A DNA stretch of 21,583 nucleotides, from positions 1-21,583 of the forward strand of contig JAFGHN010000030.1 in NCBI GenBank assembly GCA_016930115.1, given 5' to 3'. The DNA comes from Spirochaetales bacterium. Its GTDB lineage: Bacteria; Spirochaetota; Spirochaetia; ARS1246. This document shows, one piece after another, positions 15,711-21,583 of the stretch (its first letter is position 1; every line of letters starts with the position of its first letter). The position numbers and the translations under genes were made by a program. The notes under the pieces were generated by a model, which saw only the letters and a program-made list of their open reading frames with translations, did no database searches and was not told the origin of the DNA.

Positions 15711-16811
15711 ATGCTGGCGGAAATCGAAATAGACCATGTAAGCCAGATGGGTCATGGCGTGGGTTATGATGCCGCGGGCAATATATATTTTGTGGAAGGC
15801 GCGATACCCGGCGATACGGTGGAAATTTCCTTTTCGGAACATGGAAAGCGGTATCGTGACGCGGAGCTCCTTTCGCTGAAGAAACCTTCGCCTGAGCGCG
15901 TCCCGCCGGTCTGTCCCCATTTCCAGGTGTGCGGCGGTTGTGACTGGCTTCAGTGGGAGTATCGGGCGCAGCTGGATGCCAAGGAGAAGATGCTGATGCA
16001 TCTTCTCGAAAGAAATGATATCCGCTTCAGGAACAAGCTCCCCATCGCGGAGGCCCCCTCCCGCCTTGAATACAGAAACCGGATCCAATTGCACTGCCAG
16101 GGCGATAAGATAGGATTCAATCGCCGTCGTTCCCACGAAATTGTGGAAATCGAATATTGTCACCTCGCGCACCCCAAGCTCAACCAGGCACTCCGGGAGC
16201 TGCGCGAAAAAAGACCAGGTTTTTCTCTGGAGCCGCGATTCGAGCTTCTGCTGAATGAAAAAGGGACGGTGGAAGTTGTCCGGCAAACTGAAGCGGAGAG
16301 CTTTCTACAGGTGAATACGGCGCAGAATGAACGATTGCGCTTGCTCGTAGCAGAGATCGTCCGTTCGGATGGCGGAAAAAATATACTTGAGCTTTACTGC
16401 GGCGACGGAAATCTGACTTTTGCCTATCGCCCTCCCGAAGGGCGGATTATCGCCATTGATGCAAGCTCTGCGGCTATTGAAAAAGCCCGCAAACGAGACA
16501 ACGGGACAGGGGCAAGCGTAGATTTTCGCCAAATGCGTATCGACGGCGCTCTTCGCCGTCGGTTACCCGCCGGTTACCGGGACGGCTATGATACGCTTAT
16601 TCTCGACCCGCCAAGGGCCGGCGCGGACCTTGCGAGTTTTGTCCACAACAAATTGATGCACATCATTTATGTAAGCTGTTCGCCGGGAACGTTTGTCAGG
16701 GACGTGCGGTCCCTCAAGAAAGAATTCGCCTTTGAGACCTTGCAGGCGGTGGATATGTTCCCGCACACCAGGCACATCGAGTTTGTCTCATATCTCAAGC
16801 GTCTTCTCTGA
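15711..16811 (+). CDS. TRAM-domain [4Fe-4S] class I SAM RNA methyltransferase (RlmD/RumA-TrmA family)
   Basis: A 366-residue cytosolic uracil-C5 RNA methyltransferase, short compared with the about 430-450 residues usual for RlmD. An N-terminal TRAM domain (about 1-60) is followed by the [4Fe-4S] cysteines Cys68, Cys74, Cys77 and Cys150 (VCPHFQVCGGC; EYCHLAHP). The methyltransferase core has FLQVN, the SAM loop ILELYCGDGNLT, LDPPRAG, the catalytic Cys323 (YVSCSPGTFVRD) and the base Glu357 (HIEFVS). The target is probably U in 23S rRNA or tRNA. I choose ATG 15711, since AGGAAG at 15695-15700 is 10 bases upstream; a TTG at 15702 overlaps the previous stop and is too close to that site. It is last in the lipoprotein/HTH-EIIA unit. 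Confidence 0.9.
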   Translation: MLAEIEIDHVSQMGHGVGYDAAGNIYFVEGAIPGDTVEISFSEHGKRYRDAELLSLKKPSPERVPPVCPHFQVCGGCDWLQWEYRAQLDAKEKMLMHLLERNDIRFRNKLPIAEAPSRLEYRNRIQLHCQGDKIGFNRRRSHEIVEIEYCHLAHPKLNQALRELREKRPGFSLEPRFELLLNEKGTVEVVRQTEAESFLQVNTAQNERLRLLVAEIVRSDGGKNILELYCGDGNLTFAYRPPEGRIIAIDASSAAIEKARKRDNGTGASVDFRQMRIDGALRRRLPAGYRDGYDTLILDPPRAGADLASFVHNKLMHIIYVSCSPGTFVRDVRSLKKEFAFETLQAVDMFPHTRHIEFVSYLKRLL

Positions 16812-16817
16812 TACCTA

Positions 16818-16846
16818 TTGATAAGTTTGCGTGAAATAGCAATAAT
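16818..16846 (+). promoter_or_regulatory. Sigma70-type promoter of the leuC-like/leuD-like/MFS unit
   Basis: TTGATA (16818-16823), exactly 17 bases, then AATAAT (16841-16846), 5 of 6 matches in each hexamer. It starts seven bases after the methyltransferase stop and gives a leader of about 80 bases. That leader contains the palindrome GACAGCTGTC (16861-16870), which can pair with CAGCTGT at 16894-16900. Confidence 0.5.
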
Positions 16847-16933
16847 GTGATCTCCAGGATGACAGCTGTCGCGGTCGGGCACAAGCAGGCAGGCAGCTGT
16901 TAATCAATCAATTTGGAAAGCAAGGTATCACGA

Positions 16934-18172
16934 ATGGGAAAGACAATTGTTGAGAAGATATTGTCACACGCGAGTGACAATAGCGACGCATCGGCAGGTG
17001 AGATTGTCAATGCAAGAGTATCGTTTATGATGACCAATGACGCGGTGGGAGAGTTGACCGTCGACGCGTTCGAGAAACTCGGGGGAATTCCTTGGGACAG
17101 TGCGAGGATCGCTGTAATCCTTGATCACTACATCCCTGCGACGACTGAAGACGCCGCAAGAACGCACAAGCTGCTCAGAGATTTTTCGAGAAAACACGGT
17201 ATGCACCTCTTTGACCAGACGGGCGTATGTCATCAGGTGATGCTTGAGAGCTTCGTTTCTCCCGGTGACGTGGTCATCGGCACTGACTCCCACACCTGTA
17301 CGTACGGTGGCATCGGGGCTTTTTCTACGGGTGTGGGCTCAACCGATGGCGCGGCGGCCATGGCAACAGGCAAGATTTGGCTCAGAGTCCCGGAGACCAT
17401 AAGGGTTGAGCTTATCGGCAAGTTATCACCGCATGTCCATCCAAAGGATCTCATACTGCACGTAATCGGGACCCTTGGCGCGGACGGAGCTACCTACCAA
17501 GCTTTGGAGTTTTCCGGTGAAGGCGCGGCGACTATTTCGGTTTCGGGGCGTTTCACTATATGCAACATGGCTGTGGAGGCGGGAGCAAAGGCAGGTATAT
17601 TCGAGCCCGATAATGAAACAAAGCGATTTATGGCAGAGCGCGGAAGAGAAGGGGTGTATTTCAAAAGCGATCCGGACGCCCGCTACTGCAAACATCTGAA
17701 AGTAGACCTGAGCAAGCTCGGCCCCCAGGTCTCCTGTCCGTGGGCGGTGGATAACGCGGTGCCGGTGGAAGAAGTGCAGGGGACCCGCATCGAACAGGCG
17801 TTCATAGGATCATGTACCAACGGCAGAATCGAAGACTTTCGAACCGCGGCGAAAATACTCAAGGGGAAGACCATCCACCCGGAAGTCCGGATGCTTGTTA
17901 CGCCGGCGTCTCAAGAAGTTTACATGCAGGCGGTGACCGAAGGGCTCATCGAGACATTCATTAGTGCGGGCGCGATAATCTGCAATCCGGGATGTTCCGC
18001 TTGTTTTGGAGGACAAGGCATGCTGTGGGAAGGGGAAGTGTGCATCGGCAGCCACAACAGAAACTTCAGGGCGAGGATGGGACACAAAAACTCAAAAGTG
18101 TATCTGGCGTCACCGGAAACAGTTGCGGTGTCTGCACTATCCGGCAAGATTGAAGATCCGCGGCAGCATTGA
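16934..18172 (+). CDS. leuC: 3-isopropylmalate dehydratase-family large subunit (LeuC-like)
   Basis: A 412-residue aconitase-superfamily hydro-lyase large subunit that works with the next gene's small subunit. [4Fe-4S] ligands Cys294 (GSCTNG), Cys354 and Cys357 (NPGCSACFGG) are visible, as are the GTDSHTCTYGG and GVGSTDGAAAM phrases and the family N-terminus MGKTIVEKIL. Its length matches the archaeal/anaerobe type LeuC (about 415-420), not the 466-residue enterobacterial form. The group includes isopropylmalate isomerase, homoaconitase, citraconate hydratase and 2,3-dimethylmalate dehydratase. No leuA or leuB is nearby, so the substrate is open. ATG 16934 has AAGG 8 bases upstream; an upstream TTG at 16913 is unlikely. 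The small subunit follows 12 bases later. Confidence 0.9.
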   Translation: MGKTIVEKILSHASDNSDASAGEIVNARVSFMMTNDAVGELTVDAFEKLGGIPWDSARIAVILDHYIPATTEDAARTHKLLRDFSRKHGMHLFDQTGVCHQVMLESFVSPGDVVIGTDSHTCTYGGIGAFSTGVGSTDGAAAMATGKIWLRVPETIRVELIGKLSPHVHPKDLILHVIGTLGADGATYQALEFSGEGAATISVSGRFTICNMAVEAGAKAGIFEPDNETKRFMAERGREGVYFKSDPDARYCKHLKVDLSKLGPQVSCPWAVDNAVPVEEVQGTRIEQAFIGSCTNGRIEDFRTAAKILKGKTIHPEVRMLVTPASQEVYMQAVTEGLIETFISAGAIICNPGCSACFGGQGMLWEGEVCIGSHNRNFRARMGHKNSKVYLASPETVAVSALSGKIEDPRQH

Positions 18173-18184
18173 AAGGAGCAAATC

Positions 18185-18679
18185 ATGTCTACCATTAACG
18201 GAAAAGTATGGAAGTTCGGCGACGCCATAGATACGGATATCATCATTCCCGCGCGTTACCTGATACTTCCTCTCGATCAGATGAAGCATAAGGCAATGGA
18301 ACCGCTGCGTCCCGAGTTTGCGGCCCAGGTAAGTAAAGGGGATGTCATCGTCGCCGGCAAGAACTTCGGGTGCGGCTCGAGCAGGGAACAGGCCCCGGCG
18401 GTGCTCAAAGAACTCGGAATCAGAGCAATCGTGGCGGTCAGCTTCGCAAGGATCTTTTTCAGAAACGCAATCAATCTTGGTATTCCTGTCATAGAGTGCG
18501 AAGGAGCCTCTGCAAAGGTGGAAGAGGGAGATGATATTGAGATTAACCTCTCTTCCGGTGAAGTACGTATCCCCAAGCGGGACTTGAGTTTTTCCAGTTC
18601 AAAATTGCCGGATTTTCTCCTCGAAATAATTAATGACGGCGGATTGATTCCCCATCTCACTTCAAAAGGGAAAAGCTGA
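18185..18679 (+). CDS. leuD: 3-isopropylmalate dehydratase-family small subunit (LeuD-like)
   Basis: A 164-residue swivel domain that completes the active site of the preceding large subunit. It has IDTDIIIPARYL, the GKNFGCGSSREQAP substrate loop, ARIFFRNAINLGIP and the C-terminal LSFSSSKLP. The specificity loop after the Tyr-Leu reads YLIL; homoaconitases typically carry YLRT, so a hydrophobic gamma-group substrate such as isopropylmalate or dimethylmalate is favoured. AAAGGAG with a 6-base spacer precedes ATG 18185. The gene sits 12 bases after the large subunit, the standard leuCD arrangement, and 50 bases before the MFS start codon, so the three are probably one transcript. Confidence 0.92.
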   Translation: MSTINGKVWKFGDAIDTDIIIPARYLILPLDQMKHKAMEPLRPEFAAQVSKGDVIVAGKNFGCGSSREQAPAVLKELGIRAIVAVSFARIFFRNAINLGIPVIECEGASAKVEEGDDIEINLSSGEVRIPKRDLSFSSSKLPDFLLEIINDGGLIPHLTSKGKS

Positions 18680-18729
18680 GTCCGCAACAGGGGAACACTA
18701 TCAAGCAGGGGCACTACTATAAGTGGTTC

Positions 18730-20145
18730 GTGTTTCTTGCCATCGGCACGGGGATGTTCACGTCTGTTGCCGATGCGGGGAGCACGATTGTCGCGCTTCC
18801 CACAATCGCCAGCCAGTTCGGCACCGACTTACCCACGACTCAGTGGGTCGTTGTCGCATATCTCCTGACAATCAGCGCATTGTTGGTCCCGATAGGGCGG
18901 CTTTCCGACATTTTGGGAAGGAAACGGATCTATATCGCAGGTTTCTGCATCTTTGCCGGGGGGGCGCTGTTAGCAGCGTTTTCCGACAGTGTGACTACTC
19001 TGGTTCTTGCGCGGGTACTGATGGGGATTGGGGCGGCCATGAGCCAGGGGCCTTCGATGGCTATCATGATATCCGCTTTTCCACCCGGTGAACGAGGCAA
19101 GGCGCTGGGGCTGCAAATGAGTGCCGTCGGGACGGGGGCGGTCGCAGGTCCCGCGCTTGGAGGCCTCATTGTCAGTAGTCTGGGCTGGCGAGGAATCTTC
19201 TTTGCGACAAGTGCTCTCGGACTCATCTCGGCTGCCGCGGCGGCGTTCATCCTGCGGCCCGACAAGAGAGAGAAGGGGCAACCCCGGGCTCCCTTTGATT
19301 GGTTGGGCGCTTTCTTCTCCGCGGGATTCCTTGTTCTCTTTCTCCTCGGCATGAGCAACGGGCCCAAAATCGGCTGGGCGTCCTTGTACGTGATAGCCTC
19401 GTGCGCGGGTGCAGCGTTGCTTCTGGGATTCTTCTTGTGGTGGGAGCTGCGGGCTGCAGCGCCCATGCTGGACATACGGTATTTCAAACAGCGAATTTTT
19501 TCCGTTGGTGTCATTTCACGCTTTGTGATGTTCATGGGGATGTCTTCCGTACGTTATCTGATGCCTTTCTATTTTCAATCGATTTTGGGCTTCAGCGCAC
19601 GATCCTTCGGTTTAATCGCTATCCCGGCGGCGGTGTGTACGATCATCGTATCCCCCCTTGCGGGGCGGTTATCGGACCGCTACGGGTGGAAAAGGTTTGC
19701 CATTGGCGGTCTCATTGTCGGAGCTATTGGTCTCTTCCTCTTGGGAACAGTCTCCGCCGAGTCTTCGTTCTTGCTTGTAGTAACCGCCTGGGTGCTGCAA
19801 TCCATAGGACACGGGGCGTTCAGCGCTCCCAACAACGCTTCGGTACTTTCGGTGGTTGACAGAGGGAAATACGGCGTCATGGCCAGTTTTGTGAATATGG
19901 TGCGTAATGCCGGAAATGTGACAGGCACGGCCCTTGCCACCGCGATTGTCACTTCGGTTATGGTCTCCCGCGGGCTTCCGCCAACACTCGAGGCGGCATC
20001 CGGGCGTGCAGAAGGTCAGGTGGCGCAAGTGTTCACAACCGGGATGAGCGCCGCCTATATAGCGACCGCTGTACTGATCTGTCTCGCCCTGGCGCTGCAT
20101 CTGCTAAAAGAATCCCGGGGGAAAGCGATCACGCCGGACAAATAA
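18730..20145 (+). CDS. DHA2-type major facilitator superfamily transporter
   Basis: A 471-residue inner-membrane transporter with about 12-14 hydrophobic segments. Motif A is GRLSDILGRKRIY, the antiporter motif C phrase is AVAGPALGG, and a second motif-A-like GRLSDRYGWKRF lies near the middle. The family exports drugs and metabolites with H+; the leuCD neighbourhood suggests a carboxylate or the product of that enzyme, but this is inference. The nearest normal start is GTG 18730. The open frame runs upstream to 18637, and residues HYYKWFVFLAIG just before the GTG look like the usual first-helix start of this family. An AGGGG lies 6 bases before an in-frame ATC at 18700, so the true start could be 18700. 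It ends in a strong terminator. Confidence 0.88.
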   Translation: MFLAIGTGMFTSVADAGSTIVALPTIASQFGTDLPTTQWVVVAYLLTISALLVPIGRLSDILGRKRIYIAGFCIFAGGALLAAFSDSVTTLVLARVLMGIGAAMSQGPSMAIMISAFPPGERGKALGLQMSAVGTGAVAGPALGGLIVSSLGWRGIFFATSALGLISAAAAAFILRPDKREKGQPRAPFDWLGAFFSAGFLVLFLLGMSNGPKIGWASLYVIASCAGAALLLGFFLWWELRAAAPMLDIRYFKQRIFSVGVISRFVMFMGMSSVRYLMPFYFQSILGFSARSFGLIAIPAAVCTIIVSPLAGRLSDRYGWKRFAIGGLIVGAIGLFLLGTVSAESSFLLVVTAWVLQSIGHGAFSAPNNASVLSVVDRGKYGVMASFVNMVRNAGNVTGTALATAIVTSVMVSRGLPPTLEAASGRAEGQVAQVFTTGMSAAYIATAVLICLALALHLLKESRGKAITPDK

Positions 20146-20200
20146 TCAAACGGTAGATGACATCGAAAGACATCTTTGCGGTGGCGATAGCCAAAAGAAA

Positions 20201-20237
20201 GGGGCAAGGTGTTTAGCCTTGCCCCACTGTTTTTTTT
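20201..20237. terminator. Strong bidirectional intrinsic terminator
   Basis: A perfect 9-bp stem GGGGCAAGG/CCTTGCCCC with a 7-base loop, followed after AC and G by eight T residues (20230-20237). The complementary side (CCAAAAGAAA at 20191-20200) gives a T-rich tail for the minus strand. It lies between the MFS stop and the stop of the convergent binding-protein gene, so it probably ends transcripts from both sides. Confidence 0.85.
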
Positions 20238-20286
20238 ATCTCTTATCAGAACTGCTTCAAAGAACTGCTCAGTAGTGTCTTGTCTG

Positions 20287-21583
20287 TTAGAATCCCAGTT
20301 CTTTCTTCAGGTTCTGATCAATCCACATATACGGGATCATTTCATGCGGAGTTCCATCACTTAAGCTGAACTCACCGTGGTAGTTCTTCACCCAGCTCCA
20401 CCAGTACATTCTCGATGCTCTGGGGGCGAGTGACAGATACGGGGCATCCTTCATCATGACCTGCGATGCCTGTTTGACAATACCGGCCTGTTTGCTTTCG
20501 TCGGTCTCCGCTTCCAGCTTGGCCATGAGCGCGTCAAACTCCGGGCTTGAATATCCCGCGAGGTTGTAGTACGCCCCGGTCTTTCCTTCTGAGGTCAATA
20601 CAATTACAGGATTTGCCGAGTCGAGACTGCCGGGAACACATACACCGTCGTATGTTACAGCATACATAGTTGCAGCGAGAGCGCTGGGTTCCAGCACGTT
20701 TATCTCGCCATCAACGCCGATCTTGGCCCACTGCTCTTTCAGGATGGCAGCGACATCTTGATCGATAGCGACGTTTCGCACGAAGATCTTTGTCTTGAAG
20801 CCGTTAGGATAACCGGCGTCCGCGAGCATCTGTTTTGCCTTGGCCGCATCATATTTATAGAGCGCGGCAACATCGGCAGGAAGTTCACTATCCGCAACAA
20901 AAAAATCGGGGTTGCCCGGGGATTGCGGGTGGAACCGTATCGGTAGAGTCTCGCTCCTCAACAGTTTGGCGAAAATCGCCCTGTCCGTGCCGACCGACAA
21001 TGCCTGGCGGACTTTGGCGTTATTGAAAGGTTGGATCTTCGTATTGAATGCAATCGCCTGTCCGTTGCCCGGGTTGAAGACGTGCATATTAAGATTGGGA
21101 CCAATGTTATCATAGTTGTCCCACTGGCCGATCTGGGGTTCCATGTGAAAATCAACTTTCCCAGTGCGTACCGCAGACATCATCGTTGCAGCATCGGGAA
21201 TGATCGGGAATACCAGTCTGTCTACAAACGGCATTTGATATTCCTTGCCGTCAATGACCGTCGTGTCCCAATAGTTGGGGTTCTTCTTGTAGGTCATGCT
21301 TGAGCCGATAGTATATGACTCGAACATGAAGGGACCGGTACCTACCTGGTTCTTCCACAGTTGCGGGTTATTGTCTTCAAGCTCGGGCGGAGAGTACACC
21401 GCGCGGTCTTCAAAACCGATGTAATACATGAATTGGTTGTTGAAGTTCTCGAACTCACAGACAACGGTATATTTATCCGTTGCGTATACATCCTTGTTCA
21501 GCGTGCCGTTGAATCTGCTGCCCCAGGAAGCCTTCCTGAAGGTGTTGATATCAAAAGCGATATCTTCAGCGACAACTTCCCTC
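20287..21583 (-). CDS. ABC transporter substrate-binding protein, family 5 (partial, N-terminus beyond the window)
   Basis: A periplasmic or lipid-anchored solute-binding protein of the peptide/nickel/oligosaccharide class. The 431 visible residues are the C-terminal part; the frame stays open to the right edge, where it reads EDIAFDINTFRKASWGSRF, so the signal peptide is missing. Family features are VGTGPFMFESYTIG, ADVAALYKYDAAKAKQMLADAGYPNGF, VRQALSVGTDRAIF and DAPYLSLAPRASRMYWW. It has no permease gene inside the window; those would lie to the right, upstream of it. Substrate unknown. It is convergent with the MFS gene and ends at the bidirectional terminator. Confidence 0.88.
   Translation of the reverse strand, partial: REVVAEDIAFDINTFRKASWGSRFNGTLNKDVYATDKYTVVCEFENFNNQFMYYIGFEDRAVYSPPELEDNNPQLWKNQVGTGPFMFESYTIGSSMTYKKNPNYWDTTVIDGKEYQMPFVDRLVFPIIPDAATMMSAVRTGKVDFHMEPQIGQWDNYDNIGPNLNMHVFNPGNGQAIAFNTKIQPFNNAKVRQALSVGTDRAIFAKLLRSETLPIRFHPQSPGNPDFFVADSELPADVAALYKYDAAKAKQMLADAGYPNGFKTKIFVRNVAIDQDVAAILKEQWAKIGVDGEINVLEPSALAATMYAVTYDGVCVPGSLDSANPVIVLTSEGKTGAYYNLAGYSSPEFDALMAKLEAETDESKQAGIVKQASQVMMKDAPYLSLAPRASRMYWWSWVKNYHGEFSLSDGTPHEMIPYMWIDQNLKKELGF

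Noticed and set aside
1..21583. CRISPR arrays, tRNA genes, transposases or phage genes
   Set aside because: None was seen when reading both strands; no regular repeats, cloverleaf or integrase features.

Overview
The window looks like a chromosome segment of an anaerobic or facultative, diderm, moderately GC-rich heterotrophic bacterium. The basis is two [4Fe-4S]-cluster hydro-lyase/reductase genes, a radical-SAM enzyme, an ADP-forming acyl-CoA synthetase, a lipoprotein with a lipobox, and a peptide/nickel-type binding protein. The gene mix (URO-D-like protein, ferredoxin-fused aldo/keto reductase, HTH-EIIA fusion, small Ala/Glu-rich lipoprotein) would suit a spirochaete or a Desulfobacterota-like lineage. 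No marker gene settles this, so the assignment is inference.

The left two thirds (1-14.3 kb) is a run of mostly single-gene catabolic units in alternating orientation: an enolase-superfamily sugar-acid dehydratase (-), a URO-D/MtaA-like protein (+), an acyl-CoA synthetase fused to a GNAT acetyltransferase (-), a DASS/SLC13 carboxylate transporter (+, TTG start), a haloacid-dehalogenase-type HAD hydrolase (-), a ferredoxin-tailed aldo/keto reductase plus a histidine phosphatase (+), an IclR regulator (-), a glyoxylate-carboligase-like ThDP enzyme (+), and a radical SAM protein (-). The genes point to uptake and breakdown of organic acids or sugar acids, with C2/C3 intermediates handled by the ThDP enzyme under IclR control. 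The complete pathway is not in the window.

The right third holds a tight + strand cluster: lipoprotein, HTH-EIIA fusion regulator and a TRAM/[4Fe-4S] RNA methyltransferase with coupled or near-overlapping starts. After a good sigma70-like promoter come leuC-like and leuD-like hydro-lyase subunits and a DHA2-type MFS exporter. A strong bidirectional terminator separates these from a convergent family-5 ABC substrate-binding protein that runs off the right edge.

The best regulatory signal is the iclR/ThDP divergent region, with a perfect -35, a 17-bp spacer, a near-consensus -10, and a 19-bp near-palindrome over the start of transcription. The most unusual protein observations are a Gcl-like enzyme that keeps the canonical ThDP-activating Glu, a radical SAM Cx4CxxC cluster motif, an aldo/keto reductase lacking the usual catalytic Tyr and Lys, and a DASS transporter whose first SNT motif is TDM. 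No tRNA, rRNA, CRISPR array, transposase or gene-free stretch over 300 bases was seen. The longest gap is about 250 bases, between the synthetase and the DASS transporter.
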